From Serratia entomophila (GTDB lineage: Bacteria; Pseudomonadota; Gammaproteobacteria; Enterobacterales; Enterobacteriaceae): a stretch of DNA of 64,000 nt. The position numbers and the translations under genes were made by a program. Of this stretch, positions 34,414 to 44,143 are shown piece by piece; the first letter of the stretch is position 1, and each line of letters begins with the position of its first letter. The DNA lies in assembly GCF_021462285.1 (NCBI RefSeq), contig NZ_CP082787.1, forward strand, positions 3,472,001-3,536,000. The letters run 5' to 3'. The notes under the pieces were generated by a model. That model did no database searches. It saw only the letters and a list, made by a program, of their open reading frames with translations, and was not told where the DNA came from.

Positions 34414-35214
34414 CTAAATATGCAACGCCAGCCACTGCTGAATTTCTGCGCCGTGATTGTCGTACAACAGCTTGCAGCTCATCACCAGCGAGACGATGAC
34501 GATCATCGGCCGGATCAGCTTTTGCCCGCGGGTCAGCACCATGTGCGCCCCGAGGCGCGCGCCCAGCACCTGCCCCACCAGCATCACCAACCCGATGCTC
34601 CACACCACCTTGCCGCCGATGATAAACAGCGCCAGCCCGCCGACGTTGGAGGTGAAATTCAGCACCTTGGCGTGCGCGGTGGACTTGGCCAGATTAAAAC
34701 CGCACAGCGTCACGTAGGCCAACGCATAGAAAGAACCGGCGCCGGGGCCGAAGAAGCCGTCATAAAACCCAACGCAGCCGCCGGCCACCAGACCAAAGGG
34801 CAAAGCGCCCAGGCGGCGTTGGCGATCTTCCTCGCCCAGCCGCGGCATCAGCAGGAAATACAGGCCGATGCCGATCACCAGCAGCGGCAGCATCTGCCGC
34901 AGCAGATCGGCGCGCATGTGCTGCACCAGGATCGCCCCGATGATCGAGCCAATCAGCGTCAGCAGAATGGTCAGTTTCTGTTCTTTGAGGTTCACCGCGC
35001 CGCGGCGAATAAAGTACAGGCTGGCGGAGAAGGAACCGCCCACCGACTGCAGCTTGTTGGTCGCCAACGCCTGTGCCGGGGGAACCCCCACCGCCAGCAG
35101 CGCCGGCACCGTCAGCAACCCACCGCCGCCGGCGATGGAATCGATAAATCCCGCCAACAGCGCCACGGCAAACAAAACCCCGAGCATCTCGGGGCCAACG
35201 ACTAACCAGTCCAT
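34414..35214 (-). CDS. yfcA: TSUP-family sulfite/sulfonate-type transporter YfcA
   Basis: A 266-residue inner-membrane protein of the TauE/SafE (TSUP, DUF81) family, with about eight helices. Two homologous signatures are visible: GFIDSIAGGGGLLTVPALLAVG in the first half and GFYDGFFGPGAGSFYALAYV in the second. Members export or import small sulfur anions; the YfcA substrate is not defined. The position between epmC and mepA follows E. coli. Confidence 0.9.
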   Translation of the reverse strand: MDWLVVGPEMLGVLFAVALLAGFIDSIAGGGGLLTVPALLAVGVPPAQALATNKLQSVGGSFSASLYFIRRGAVNLKEQKLTILLTLIGSIIGAILVQHMRADLLRQMLPLLVIGIGLYFLLMPRLGEEDRQRRLGALPFGLVAGGCVGFYDGFFGPGAGSFYALAYVTLCGFNLAKSTAHAKVLNFTSNVGGLALFIIGGKVVWSIGLVMLVGQVLGARLGAHMVLTRGQKLIRPMIVIVSLVMSCKLLYDNHGAEIQQWLALHI

Positions 35215-35217
35215 TTA

Positions 35218-36045
35218 TTATTCCGCTGCGAAATGATTATCCAGCAATGCCTGACAGGTAGGCGGTAACGGCGGCGGCACCGGTTTACCCGGTTTGGCGC
35301 TCGGTTGATGCGGCACGAACCAGCTCGCCAGCTCGGCACCGCAGCCATCGCCCGGCGGCGGCGTATCCTGCTCTTTACATTCAAGGCTGCCCGCCGGGCA
35401 GCGCAAACGCACGTGCATGTGCGCGCGGTGGCCGAACCACGGCCGCACCTTGTGCAGCCAGTCGCGGTCGGCGCCGGCATCCAGACACAGGCGCTGTTTG
35501 ATCGCCGGGTTGACGAAGATGCGCGTCACTTCGGCATCCTGCGCCGCCAGTTTAATCAGAGAGGCAATCTGCGGCTGCCACTGGCGCGCCACCACCTGCT
35601 TGCCGTCGCCCGAAACCAGATCGATCGGCTGCGGCTTCAGCAACTGCTGCGCACTCCAGCGCTGGCGCGGCAGCTGCAGCCAGATGTCGACGTCCAGCCC
35701 CGACTGGTGGCTGGCGTGACCGCTGCTGAAGCGCCCGCCGGCCGGCATCGCCATATCGCCGATCAGCACCGTGCCCAGCGATTTCTGATTCGCCTTGCTG
35801 CTGAGACGTTGAATAAACGCCAGCAGATCCGGGTGGCCGAAATAGCGGCGCTGATCGGTGCGCATCACCTGATAATCCGCTGAGTTCAGCGGCAGCGGCT
35901 GGGCGCCGATAATGCAGCCGTTGGCGAAGCCGCCAACCGCCTGCGGCGCGCCGGCCACCGGGTGATCGATTTTCTGCCACGGCGTCAACGCCAAAGCGGA
36001 ACCAGAGGCCATCAGGGCAGCCAGACCCAACATCCAGTTTTTCAT
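35218..36045 (-). CDS. mepA: Penicillin-insensitive murein endopeptidase
   Basis: MepA cleaves D-alanyl-meso-diaminopimelyl cross-links in peptidoglycan in the periplasm. The 275-residue protein has a signal peptide (about 1-19, cut after ALA). The LAS-type zinc site is visible: His residues and Asp in [16 protein letters not shown] and the last ligand in [12 protein letters not shown]. Six or more Cys (for example RLCLDAG, CKEQD, GCGAEL, CQALL) suggest structural disulfides, as in the E. coli enzyme. aroC lies immediately upstream, five bases away. Confidence 0.93.
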   Translation of the reverse strand: MKNWMLGLAALMASGSALALTPWQKIDHPVAGAPQAVGGFANGCIIGAQPLPLNSADYQVMRTDQRRYFGHPDLLAFIQRLSSKANQKSLGTVLIGDMAMPAGGRFSSGHASHQSGLDVDIWLQLPRQRWSAQQLLKPQPIDLVSGDGKQVVARQWQPQIASLIKLAAQDAEVTRIFVNPAIKQRLCLDAGADRDWLHKVRPWFGHRAHMHVRLRCPAGSLECKEQDTPPPGDGCGAELASWFVPHQPSAKPGKPVPPPLPPTCQALLDNHFAAE

Positions 36046-36050
36046 GGCGA

Positions 36051-37136
36051 TTACCAGCGCGGAACGTCGGAAACCACATCACCGTTCTGCGCACGCTGGC
36101 GCAGCAGGTGATCCATCAGCACAATCGCCATCATCGCTTCGGCGATCGGCACCGCACGGATGCCCACGCAAGGGTCGTGGCGGCCGCGGGTGACCATTTC
36201 CACCGCCTCGCCCTGGCGATTGATGGTGCGGCCCGGCACCATAATGCTGGAAGTCGGCTTGAGCGCCAGATGCGCGATCACCGGCTGCCCGCTGCTGATG
36301 CCGCCGAGAATGCCGCCCGCATGGTTGCTCTGGAAGCCTTCCGGGGTGATTTCGTCGCGGTTTTCGCTGCCGCGCTTGGTCACCACGCCAAAACCGTCGC
36401 CGATTTCCACGCCTTTTACCGCGTTGATGCTCATCAGCGCGTGGGCCAGATCGGCGTCCAGGCGGTCAAAGACCGGCTCGCCCAGGCCAACCGGCACGTT
36501 TTCGGCGATCACGCTGACCTTGGCGCCGATAGAGTCGCCCTCTTTCTTCAGCGCACGCATCAGTTCGTCCAGTGGCTCCAGCTTGTCCGGATCCGGGCAG
36601 AAGAACGGGTTTTGCTCGACCTGATCCCAGTCTTTCAATTCACAGGTCACGTCGCCAATTTGCGCCAGATAGCCGCGCACCCGCACGCCGAACTTCTGCT
36701 GCAGATATTTCTTGGCGATCGCCCCGGCCGCCACGCGCATTGCGGTTTCGCGCGCCGAAGAGCGGCCGCCGCCGCGGTAGTCGCGCAGGCCATATTTTTG
36801 TTCGTAGGTGTAGTCGGCATGTCCCGGGCGGAACACGTCTTTGATGGCGCTGTAGTCCTGGGAGCGCTGGTCGGTATTTTCGATCATCAACCCGATGCTG
36901 GTGCCGGTGGTCACCCCCTCAAACACGCCGGAGAGGATACGCACCTGGTCCGGTTCGCGGCGCTGGGTGGTATAACGCGAAGTCCCCGGACGGCGGCGGT
37001 CCAGATCGTGCTGCAAATCGGCTTCAGTAAGCGGGATGCCTGGCGGCACGCCGTCGACGATACACCCCAGCGCTATCCCGTGAGATTCACCAAATGTGGT
37101 GACGCGGAAAATCTGCCCAATACTGTTTCCAGCCAT
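36051..37136 (-). CDS. aroC: Chorismate synthase
   Basis: AroC removes phosphate from 5-enolpyruvylshikimate 3-phosphate to give chorismate, with reduced FMN as cofactor. The product is 361 residues. Signatures visible are [72 protein letters not shown] and [17 protein letters not shown]. The ATG at 37136 sits eight bases after AAGGAG; a GTG just before it is not used. The gene lies between prmB and mepA and is transcribed with them. Confidence 0.97.
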   Translation of the reverse strand: MAGNSIGQIFRVTTFGESHGIALGCIVDGVPPGIPLTEADLQHDLDRRRPGTSRYTTQRREPDQVRILSGVFEGVTTGTSIGLMIENTDQRSQDYSAIKDVFRPGHADYTYEQKYGLRDYRGGGRSSARETAMRVAAGAIAKKYLQQKFGVRVRGYLAQIGDVTCELKDWDQVEQNPFFCPDPDKLEPLDELMRALKKEGDSIGAKVSVIAENVPVGLGEPVFDRLDADLAHALMSINAVKGVEIGDGFGVVTKRGSENRDEITPEGFQSNHAGGILGGISSGQPVIAHLALKPTSSIMVPGRTINRQGEAVEMVTRGRHDPCVGIRAVPIAEAMMAIVLMDHLLRQRAQNGDVVSDVPRW

Positions 37137-37169
37137 CACGGCTCCTTACCCTTGGTCATTATCGTTATG

Positions 37170-37189
37170 GGGCCCGGCCTTGCGGGCCC
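37170..37189 (-). terminator. Hairpin between prmB and aroC
   Basis: GGGCCCG and CGGGCCC form a perfect seven-pair stem with a six-base loop in the 63-base gap. There is no clear U-tract, so it may be an attenuator or mRNA-processing structure. Confidence 0.45.
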
Positions 37190-37199
37190 GTCATTATGC

Positions 37200-38132
37200 T
37201 TAGCTGCGGTAGAGGCTGAAGTGCGCCTTGCAATCCACCAGCTGTTGTTTGGTCAGCATGAATACGCCGTCGCCGCCGTTTTCGAACTCCAGCCAGGTGA
37301 ACGGAATATCCGGATATTGTTCCATCAGATGTACCATGCTGTTGCCCACTTCACAAATCAGCACCCCGTCGTCGCTCAGGTAATCCGGCGCGCAGGCCAG
37401 GATGCGGCGCACCAGCTTCAGGCCGTCGCTGCCCGCCGCCAGGCCCAGCTCCGGCTCGAAGCGGAACTCCTGCGGCAGGTCAGACATGTCTTCCGCGTCC
37501 ACATACGGCGGGTTGGTGACGATCAGATCGTATTGGATCGCCGGCACGTCGCGAAACAGATCGGAACGGATCGGGATCACCTGATGTTCGACGCCGTGTG
37601 CCTGAATGTTGCGCTCGGTCACCGCCAGCACGTCGCTGGAAATGTCCACCGCGTCCACTTCCGCCTCCGGGAAGGCGTAGCCGCAGGCGATGGCGATGCA
37701 GCCGCTGCCGGTGCACATGTCGAGAATATGGCGCGGCGGGTGCGGGATCAACGCGCTGAAGCGATCGTTGATCAGCTCGCCAATCGGCGAACGCGGCACC
37801 AGCACGCGCTCGTCCACGTAGAATTCCATGCCGCAGAACCAGGCTTTGTTGGTCAGGTAGGCGACCGGGATGCGCTCGTTGACGCGGCGGATCACGCGCT
37901 CAACGATGCGGTGGCGCTCGCTGGAGGTCAAACGTGCGGTGTGCATGTCCTCTGGAATATCCAACGGCAGGAACAGGCTTGGCAGCACCAATTGCACCGC
38001 TTCGTCCCACGGATTATCGGTTCCGTGACCATAGTAGATATTGGCGGCGTTGAAGCGGCTCACCGCCCAGCGCAGCATATCCTGAATGGTGTGCAGTTCG
38101 TTCACTGCTTCGTCGACGAAAATTTTGTCCAA
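37200..38132 (-). CDS. prmB: Ribosomal protein uL3 glutamine methyltransferase (TTG start)
   Basis: PrmB methylates a conserved Gln of ribosomal protein uL3 with SAM during 50S assembly. The SAM loop is [17 protein letters not shown], and the catalytic motif is [16 protein letters not shown]. Translation very probably starts at the TTG at 38132: a strong GGAGGG lies five bases upstream and the next residues, [19 protein letters not shown], align with the E. coli N-terminus, giving exactly 310 residues. The first ATG (38198) would add 22 unconserved residues and lacks a site. Confidence 0.94.
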   Translation of the reverse strand: MDKIFVDEAVNELHTIQDMLRWAVSRFNAANIYYGHGTDNPWDEAVQLVLPSLFLPLDIPEDMHTARLTSSERHRIVERVIRRVNERIPVAYLTNKAWFCGMEFYVDERVLVPRSPIGELINDRFSALIPHPPRHILDMCTGSGCIAIACGYAFPEAEVDAVDISSDVLAVTERNIQAHGVEHQVIPIRSDLFRDVPAIQYDLIVTNPPYVDAEDMSDLPQEFRFEPELGLAAGSDGLKLVRRILACAPDYLSDDGVLICEVGNSMVHLMEQYPDIPFTWLEFENGGDGVFMLTKQQLVDCKAHFSLYRS

Positions 38133-38302
38133 TTTGCCCTCCGGCAGGCACTGTGATTCATGATTTAGCCGCATAGTTTGCCATGAAGCCCGCGACAAAT
38201 CACGCTAACCCCTTGCGCTTTTCATTCTGGCCCGAGTTTTGCGTCGACAGCGCTCATTCACAAGGTAAACTAGCGTGATAAATGATTTCCGGTGAATGAA
38301 GA

Positions 38303-38833
38303 ATGAAGAACAAGCACCCTCTGAGCAAAGATGAACTGCAGCTCTTCAGAGAGTCGGTTGCGGGCGCGAAAAAACTGCGACAGGACACTATCGTCCACCG
38401 CCCGCCCAAGCCAAAGATAAAACAGGCGGCGCCGCAGCGCCTGCTGCAGGAGCAGGTCGACGCCAGCTATTATTTCTCTGATGAATATCAGCCACAGTTG
38501 GAGGAGGAAGGCCCGACGCGCTATGTGCGCCCGGGTTACAGCCCGTTCGAGCTGAAGAAGCTGCGCCGCGGCGACTATTCGCCGGATCTGTTTCTCGATT
38601 TGCACGGCCTGACCCAAATGCAGGCCAAGCAGGAGCTGGGGGCGCTGATCGCCGCCTGCAAGCGCGAACACGTGCACTGCGCCTGCGTGATGCACGGCCA
38701 CGGCAAACACATTCTCAAGCAGCAAACGCCGCTGTGGCTGGCGCAGCACCCCGACGTGCTGGCGTTCCACCAGGCGCCGAAGGAATGGGGCGGCAACGCG
38801 GCCATTCTGCTGCTGGTCGAGCTGGCGGAATAA
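38303..38833 (+). CDS. smrB: Ribosome rescue endonuclease SmrB
   Basis: SmrB is recruited to collided ribosomes and cuts the mRNA just upstream of the stalled leading ribosome. The 176-residue product has the N-terminal tail that contacts the ribosome and a C-terminal Smr domain (about 95-175) with [18 protein letters not shown], the catalytic-type DLHG, and [18 protein letters not shown]. It diverges from prmB and converges on sixA, as in E. coli. Confidence 0.94.
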   Translation: MKNKHPLSKDELQLFRESVAGAKKLRQDTIVHRPPKPKIKQAAPQRLLQEQVDASYYFSDEYQPQLEEEGPTRYVRPGYSPFELKKLRRGDYSPDLFLDLHGLTQMQAKQELGALIAACKREHVHCACVMHGHGKHILKQQTPLWLAQHPDVLAFHQAPKEWGGNAAILLLVELAE

Positions 38834-38848
38834 CGGCCAGAAACGACA

Positions 38849-38877
38849 AAGGGCGATGTCAGACATCGCCCTTTTTA
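38849..38877. terminator. Terminator between smrB and sixA
   Basis: AAGGGCGATGT and ACATCGCCCTT form a perfect eleven-pair stem with a three-base loop, followed by TTT. It sits between convergent genes and can serve both. Confidence 0.9.
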
Positions 38878-38897
38878 TCGGTACCGCCACCGGCAGC

Positions 38898-39380
38898 TCA
38901 GACCTTGGCCATCACCTGCGATGGGCTCACCTGCCATTCGAACTTGCCGTAGCTGCCGTCGGCCGCCAAATCGACATTGGCGATCGCGGAAGTGGCGAAC
39001 ATCGGCGGGCACTCGCCCGGGCACAGTTCGGCCACCAGGTACCCCACCAGCGGCAAGTGAGAGACGATCAGCACCGAGCTCACCCCTTGCATCGCCAACG
39101 CCTGCAGGTAGCTGCCGACATGCCCGGCGTCGCCGCCCGGCGTCAGCTCGGGCAACACCTCTTCGCCTTCCGGCAGCGTCAACGCTTCGCGCACCGTCGC
39201 CAGCGTCTGTTCTGCCCGCAGATAAGGGCTGACCAGCACGCGTTCAATATCCAGAGACTTGGTATTCAACCAGGCCGCCATCTGACGAGACTCATCACGA
39301 CCGCACGGGGTAAGGGGCCTTACCGCATCGCTGGCCGCATCGAGTGCCGCCTCTCCGTGACGCATAATCAAAACTTGCAT
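38898..39380 (-). CDS. sixA: Phosphohistidine phosphatase SixA
   Basis: SixA removes phosphate from phosphohistidine proteins such as ArcB and components of the nitrogen phosphotransferase system. The 160-residue product begins MQVLIMRHGEA with the catalytic His8 in the RHG signature. It carries SPYLRAEQTLATV and a second catalytic His in VLIVSHLPLVGYL. Length and order after smrB match E. coli. The upstream 405-base gap separates it from fadJ. Confidence 0.94.
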   Translation of the reverse strand: MQVLIMRHGEAALDAASDAVRPLTPCGRDESRQMAAWLNTKSLDIERVLVSPYLRAEQTLATVREALTLPEGEEVLPELTPGGDAGHVGSYLQALAMQGVSSVLIVSHLPLVGYLVAELCPGECPPMFATSAIANVDLAADGSYGKFEWQVSPSQVMAKV

Positions 39381-39724
39381 ATTGCACCGCTGTTGTTGAC
39401 AAAATAACGCTATACAGAAACGCCGTGCGTGCTGTACCGCCGAGTTTTACAACCCCAAAGCCGAAGCCTTGAAACGATAACGCGCCGTCTCTCTATGGCG
39501 GCCGGGCATTTTGCCTGAAAGTTTACGTAAAGAAAACGCTGTTTTTTACATCAACCGCGTCCGGATACGAATCACCTGCTCACATAACAATCAATTCAAC
39601 GGGTTAAATTTTAACCTATCCAGCATGAAATTTATTGACGGCGGTCAGTCTTTTGCCGCCACCGGCCTAACTTACCCCTCCCCTATCTCCCTGTACAGGG
39701 TCCGGAATTGCAAGCTTTGCAAGG

Positions 39725-39740
39725 AGTGATGACGATCACA
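39725..39740 (-). promoter_or_regulatory. Candidate CRP site
   Basis: On the minus strand TGTGA-TCGTCA-TCACT matches the CRP consensus TGTGA-N6-TCACA at nine of ten conserved bases. It is 345 bases upstream of sixA and just after fadJ, an unusual place for a promoter site unless a short transcript begins nearby. Confidence 0.45.
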
Positions 39741-39742
39741 AT

Positions 39743-39778
39743 GCGGCCCTGTTGCAACTATAGTGCAAATCGGGCCGC
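39743..39778 (-). terminator. Hairpin after fadJ
   Basis: GCGGCCC and GGGCCGC form the outer stem, and TTGCA and TGCAA an inner stem, with a short AT loop. It lies just after the fadJ stop. There is no U-tract on the minus side, so its action as a terminator is uncertain. Confidence 0.5.
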
Positions 39779-39785
39779 CCTGCGT

Positions 39786-41951
39786 TCAGCTCCCCTGCGG
39801 GTAAAAGCGCTCCCCCTGCTGCGCCATGCGCCGCAGCTTTTCACAGGGGGCGAAGTGCTCGCCGTAGCGCTGCTGCAGGTATTCCAGCGTTTTCACCACC
39901 GTCCCGGCGCCAAGCTCATCCATATAGCGGAACGGGCCGCCGAGGAACGGCGGGAAGCCGATGCCGAACACCGCACCGATGTCGCCATCGCGCGCGCTGC
40001 ATATCACGCCTTCGTCCAGGCAGCGCGCCGCTTCGTTCAGCATCATCATCACGCAGCGCTGGGCGATGGTCGCCGGCTGCAGATGCGATTTCGGGGTCAC
40101 GCCCAGCAGGAGGTACACCGAGGTGTCGGCGCGCTTGCGCCGCTGGCGCTGTTGGCCTTCGCTTGGGTAGAGGTAGAAACCGCGGCCGTTCTTGCGGCCC
40201 TTGCGCCCGTCCTTCAGCACCGCGTCAAACGCGGCCGGGGCGGCAAAACGTTCGCCCAGCTCCGCCACCAGCACCGGAATGATCTTGGTACCGACGTCGA
40301 TGCCCACCTCGTCCAGCAGGGTGATGGGCCCCACCGGGAAACCGAAGTCCACCAGGGCTTTGTCCAGCGACTCGATCGGCTCGCCTTCCAGCAGGCAGCG
40401 CGCCGCTTCATTAATATAAGGCGCCAGAATGCGGTTAACGTAGAACCCGGCCCGGTCGGCCACCACGATGGCCGTTTTACCCTGCTTGTGCGCCAGCGCC
40501 ACGGTGGTGGCGATAGTCTCTTCGCTGGTGCCGGCGTGCGGGATCACCTCCACCAGCGGCATTTTATCGACCGGGCTGAAGTAGTGCAGCCCAATCACCT
40601 GTTGCGGCCGCTGCGCCTTGGCGGCGATATGGCCAATCGGCAGCGACGAAGTGTTGGAAGCGAAAACGGTGTGCGGCGCGGCATGCTGTTCAATTTCAGC
40701 GACCATCTGCTGCTTGAGCGCCAGATCCTCAAACACCGCCTCCACCACGATATCTGCCTGTTCAAAACCGGTATAGTCGGTCGAGCCGGAGATCAGCATC
40801 ATCTGCTTTTGCCGCTCCGCCGGGCGCATGCGTTTGCTGCGCACCCGCTTGCCGAGAATGTCCCAGCTGTATTTCAACGCATGGTTGATGCCGGTTTCGT
40901 TAATGTCTTTGATGCGCACCGGCAATCCACCGCGGGTGGCGGTCACGCAGGCGATGCCGCCGCCCATCAGGCCGCCGCCGAGAATGCCGACGCGATGCAG
41001 CGCGTGTGGCTGCGCGTTGCCGCCCCGCTCTTTTTTCAGCGCGGTGGAGGCGAAGAACAGGCTGCGCAATGCCGCCGACTGCGGCGTCATCGCCAGCTCG
41101 CCGAAGGCGCGCGCTTCCGCTTCATAACCGCTGGCGCTGCCCTGATCCAGCCCGGTGCGCACCACCTGAATGATCCGTTCCGCCGCCGGGTAATTGCCGT
41201 GGGTTTTCTCCAGCGTTTTCTTGCGCACTATGCTGAACAGCAGGCTGCGGCCCAGCGGGCCATTAAGCAAACGCGCCTGCCACGGCAGCTCGCGCTTGCT
41301 TTGCCAGCCCCGCTTCACCCGTTCGATGGCGGTTTGCAGCAAAATCGACTGCGGCACGGCGTCGTCCACCAGCCCCATGCGCAGCGCCTGGCGCGCCCGG
41401 ACGTGCCGACCGGTCAGGATCAGATCCAGCGCCTTGTCGGCGCCGATCAGCCGCGGCAAACGTTGGGTGCCGCCAGACCCAGGCAGCAGCCCCAGCTGCA
41501 CCTCCGGCAGCCCGAGCGCGGTTTTCTCGTCCAGCGAGCAAATGCGGCTGTGGCAAGCCAGCGCCAGCTCCAGCCCGCCGCCCAGGCAGGCGCCGTGAAT
41601 AGCCGCCACCACCGGCACCGGGAAAGCGGCGATCTGCGCCAGCGTGCTTTGCCCTTTCTTCGCCAGCGTTTCAGCCTCTTTGGCGCTGGTGCAGGCGGCA
41701 ATCATGGTGATGTCGGCGCCGGCGATAAACGAATCCGGCTTGCCGGAGATGATCACCAGCCCTTCCAACGCGGTGTGCTGCTGCGCTTTGAGCAGCACGT
41801 CATTCACCTGTTCGACAAACTCGGCCTTCAGCGTATTCACCTTTTCGCCCGGGACGTCGATGGTGATCACCCCGATATTGTCCGGGCGCAGCGTCAGCTG
41901 AAAGGCTGAAGGTTTGGCGCGCTGTTCGTGCAATGCATTTTCGAAGCTCAT
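39786..41951 (-). CDS. fadJ: Fatty-acid oxidation multifunctional subunit FadJ
   Basis: FadJ is the alpha subunit of the second, anaerobic-type beta-oxidation complex, with enoyl-CoA hydratase, 3-hydroxyacyl-CoA dehydrogenase and epimerase activities. The 721-residue product has an N-terminal crotonase domain ([33 protein letters not shown]). An NAD-binding dehydrogenase half follows, from about residue 315 ([16 protein letters not shown]), with the catalytic His in [15 protein letters not shown]. The ATG at 41951 overlaps the fadI stop by one base and sits seven bases after GGAGG; an adjacent ATG at 41954 is possible. Confidence 0.96.
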   Translation of the reverse strand: MSFENALHEQRAKPSAFQLTLRPDNIGVITIDVPGEKVNTLKAEFVEQVNDVLLKAQQHTALEGLVIISGKPDSFIAGADITMIAACTSAKEAETLAKKGQSTLAQIAAFPVPVVAAIHGACLGGGLELALACHSRICSLDEKTALGLPEVQLGLLPGSGGTQRLPRLIGADKALDLILTGRHVRARQALRMGLVDDAVPQSILLQTAIERVKRGWQSKRELPWQARLLNGPLGRSLLFSIVRKKTLEKTHGNYPAAERIIQVVRTGLDQGSASGYEAEARAFGELAMTPQSAALRSLFFASTALKKERGGNAQPHALHRVGILGGGLMGGGIACVTATRGGLPVRIKDINETGINHALKYSWDILGKRVRSKRMRPAERQKQMMLISGSTDYTGFEQADIVVEAVFEDLALKQQMVAEIEQHAAPHTVFASNTSSLPIGHIAAKAQRPQQVIGLHYFSPVDKMPLVEVIPHAGTSEETIATTVALAHKQGKTAIVVADRAGFYVNRILAPYINEAARCLLEGEPIESLDKALVDFGFPVGPITLLDEVGIDVGTKIIPVLVAELGERFAAPAAFDAVLKDGRKGRKNGRGFYLYPSEGQQRQRRKRADTSVYLLLGVTPKSHLQPATIAQRCVMMMLNEAARCLDEGVICSARDGDIGAVFGIGFPPFLGGPFRYMDELGAGTVVKTLEYLQQRYGEHFAPCEKLRRMAQQGERFYPQGS

Positions 41952-43261
41952 CATTCCACCTCCACGATCATTGCGGCGCCTAACCCTCCGGCGGCGCAGG
42001 CGGTGGTCAGGCCCAGCCCGCCGCCACGGCGTTTCAGCTCATGCAGCGTCTGGGTGATCATGCGGGCGCCGGTAGCGGCAAACGGGTGGCCGTAGGCTAT
42101 CGAGCCGCCCAGCACGTTGAACTTGTCCATATCCACTTCGCCAATCGCCTGGCTGCGCCCCAGCTTTTGCCGCGCGAACTCATCGCTGGCGAACATTTTG
42201 AGGTTGGCCAGAGTCTGCGCGGCGAAGGCTTCGTGCATGTCGATCAACGTCAGGTCGGCCAGGCCGATGCCGGCGCGATCCAGCGCCAGCGGCGTGGCGT
42301 AAGACGGGCCAAGCAGCATGTCTTCCCATACGTCGATGGCGGCGAAGGCGAAGCTGCGCAGGTACCCCAGCGGCTGCAGCCCCAGCTCTTTGGCGCGCGA
42401 TTCGCTCATCATCAGCACCGCGGCCGCGCCGTCGGTCAATGGCGTGCTGTTGGCCGCGGTCACGCTGCCGTGTTTGCGATCGAACGCCGGTTTCAGCTTG
42501 GCGTAAGAGGCCAGGCTGGAGTCTTTGCGGATATTGTTGTCTTCGGTCACCTGCGCGCGGTACGGCGGCACATAGGCGGTCATCACCTCATCATGCAGCA
42601 ACCCCTGTTCCCAGGCTTTGGCCGCCAACTGGTGCGAACGGTGCGCCAGCGCGTCCTGCTCCTCGCGGGTGATGCCGTGGCTTTTCGCCATTTGCTCGGC
42701 GGTGTCGCCCATGCGCAAGCCGGTGGAGTATTCCGCCACCGCCGGCGGCACCGGCATCAGATCGCGGAATTTCAGCCGGCTGAACAGTTTGAGGCGCTGA
42801 GAAAGGGTACGCGCCTTGTTGACGTCCACCAGCGTGCGCGCCAGCGCCTTGCTGACGCCGATCGGCAGCACCGAAGAAGAGTCCGCGCCGCCGGCGATGC
42901 CGATGCTGATGCTGCCGGCCATGATGCTTTCCGCTACGTTGGCGATAGCCTGGAAACTGGTGGCACAGGCGCGCGACACGCTGTAGGCGTCGGTATGCAC
43001 GCTCATGCCGGTGCCGAGCACGATTTCACGCGCGATATTCGGCGCCTCAGGCATCTGCACCACCTGGCCGAACACCAGCTGTTCAATCAGCGCCGGGTCA
43101 ATGCCGCTGCGGGCCAAGAGCTCGCTCACCGCCGTTTTTCCCAGATCCACCGCCGGAATGCCGTGATAGGCGGTCGCCTGTTTGGCAAAGGGGGTACGCA
43201 GTCCATTTACAATCGCGATACGGTCACCGTGACGGGTCACCAACGGCAGTGCCTTACTCAT
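41951..43261 (-). CDS. fadI: 3-ketoacyl-CoA thiolase FadI
   Basis: FadI is the beta subunit partner of FadJ and carries out thiolytic cleavage of 3-ketoacyl-CoA. The 436-residue product shows the nucleophilic Cys in [15 protein letters not shown], the catalytic His in [16 protein letters not shown], and the C-terminal catalytic Cys in [17 protein letters not shown]. It is longer than FadA, as expected for this class. fadI comes first and is translationally coupled to fadJ. A FadR-type site lies just upstream. Confidence 0.96.
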   Translation of the reverse strand: MSKALPLVTRHGDRIAIVNGLRTPFAKQATAYHGIPAVDLGKTAVSELLARSGIDPALIEQLVFGQVVQMPEAPNIAREIVLGTGMSVHTDAYSVSRACATSFQAIANVAESIMAGSISIGIAGGADSSSVLPIGVSKALARTLVDVNKARTLSQRLKLFSRLKFRDLMPVPPAVAEYSTGLRMGDTAEQMAKSHGITREEQDALAHRSHQLAAKAWEQGLLHDEVMTAYVPPYRAQVTEDNNIRKDSSLASYAKLKPAFDRKHGSVTAANSTPLTDGAAAVLMMSESRAKELGLQPLGYLRSFAFAAIDVWEDMLLGPSYATPLALDRAGIGLADLTLIDMHEAFAAQTLANLKMFASDEFARQKLGRSQAIGEVDMDKFNVLGGSIAYGHPFAATGARMITQTLHELKRRGGGLGLTTACAAGGLGAAMIVEVE

Positions 43262-43301
43262 AAACGCTCCTGAAGAAAATAACGCCAGCGCAACGGGCAG
43301 A

Positions 43302-43318
43302 AAGAGGTCTGACCTGAT
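43302..43318 (-). promoter_or_regulatory. FadR-type operator of fadIJ
   Basis: On the minus strand ATCAGGTCAGACCTCTT matches the FadR consensus AACTGGTCNGACCAGTT with an intact GGTC-N-GACC core, 41 bases before the fadI ATG. Repression by FadR, relieved by acyl-CoA, is expected. Confidence 0.7.
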
Positions 43319-43403
43319 GAGGTCATTGTTAACTAAATGGTTACATTTGGCAAACCGCCAGAGATCAAAACTGCGAGCAGGAGCAACTTTCTATCGGGGA
43401 AGC

Positions 43404-43422
43404 GGCGCGGCAAACCCGCGCC
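43404..43422 (-). terminator. Hairpin after yfcZ
   Basis: GGCGCGG and CCGCGCC form a seven-pair stem with a five-base loop just downstream of yfcZ on the minus strand. The T content after it is poor. Confidence 0.45.
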
Positions 43423-43439
43423 GGGGTTTAATGCGGAGA

Positions 43440-43736
43440 TTAACGCAGGCCGAGCTGGAAAATCAGGGTTTCCGCCTGGCAGGCGAAGGTAAAATCGGCC
43501 GCCAGTTGCACGCCGCCGTCAACCGATTTAATGCTACTGCTGATGTCGCACGGGTCGGACTCCACCGCACGCGCCTTTTCGGTCAGCGCGGCCAACATGG
43601 CTTGCGCATCTTGCTGATTGCTAAACATCTGGCTGTAGGATGCGGTGCAATCGGTATTATCCATTACGGTGCCGACATCCACGCAGCAACAGGCTGCGGT
43701 TTCCTGGGCGCTGCATTTATTAATTGCATCTGACAT
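43440..43736 (-). CDS. yfcZ: YfcZ/YiiS-family protein (DUF406)
   Basis: A 98-residue cytoplasmic protein of unknown function, matching E. coli YfcZ, which lies in the same place beside fadL and fadI. It is Cys-rich at the N-terminus (NKCSAQETAACCCVDVGTV), with further Cys at DNTDCTAS, DPCDIS and FTFACQ, which may suggest metal or redox chemistry. The ATG follows GAGGAGAATCA, a strong ribosome-binding site. Confidence 0.85.
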   Translation of the reverse strand: MSDAINKCSAQETAACCCVDVGTVMDNTDCTASYSQMFSNQQDAQAMLAALTEKARAVESDPCDISSSIKSVDGGVQLAADFTFACQAETLIFQLGLR

Positions 43737-44014
43737 AGTTGATTCTCCTCAGGGGCCCCTCTTCAGGCGGGCCCAAACGGCCATTTACTTTCCGGCGCAA
43801 AGCCGCAAATTTCTGCGGCCATTTTACTCCGCCGGGCAATCAATCACTAGCACTTACTTTTTATAGGTGTTTTAAGTGATGGAAATCACAAATAAAATTG
43901 AGCGTCTGCTAAGGAATGGTCAGAATTTTGTTATAAGGTGCTGGCTTTTTGTTAAGCAGATCTCTTTTTTGATATCAAACAGGAAATATTTGAAAAACAA
44001 AGTTGCAACATTTT

Positions 44015-44031
44015 CACAGGTCGGACCTATA
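44015..44031 (+). promoter_or_regulatory. FadR-type site 1 of fadL
   Basis: CACAGGTCGGACCTATA carries an intact GGTC-N-GACC core and overlaps the -10 element, so binding should block transcription. Confidence 0.7.
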
Positions 44032-44038
44032 ATTCAGC

Positions 44039-44055
44039 CACTGGTCTGATTTGTC
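44039..44055 (+). promoter_or_regulatory. FadR-type site 2 of fadL
   Basis: CACTGGTCTGATTTGTC keeps the left half ACTGGTC and a degenerate right half. A tandem pair of FadR sites in the fadL leader is the arrangement known in E. coli. Confidence 0.6.
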
Positions 44056-44143
44056 TGAACGATAACGGACCCTACAATCCCGCGCTCCTTGTTACCTCGT
44101 GTAACAATAGTTTAAATAATAAACACATAATGAGGTTTTGGTC

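Larger units (their letters stand above)
39381..39785. other. 405-base gap between fadJ and sixA
   Basis: No convincing gene. The 5' part (39520-39650) is AT-rich and could hold the sixA promoter. A 72-codon plus-strand frame at 39511-39729 lacks a ribosome-binding site and resembles no protein I know. At the fadJ side lie a CRP-like site and a large hairpin, listed separately. Confidence 0.6.
43737..44143. promoter_or_regulatory. 407-base fadL-yfcZ divergent region
   Basis: It holds no gene. The half nearest yfcZ is of average composition; from about 43860 onward it is AT-rich. It holds the fadL promoter: -10 TATAAT at 44028-44033 with a poorer -35 TTGCAA at 44003-44008, and two FadR-type sites listed separately. 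Long AT stretches at 43860-44000 may bind nucleoid proteins or OmpR. Confidence 0.6.

Noticed and set aside
39511..39729. 72-codon plus-strand ORF in the fadJ-sixA gap
   Set aside because: No ribosome-binding site, unusual composition and no resemblance to a known protein.
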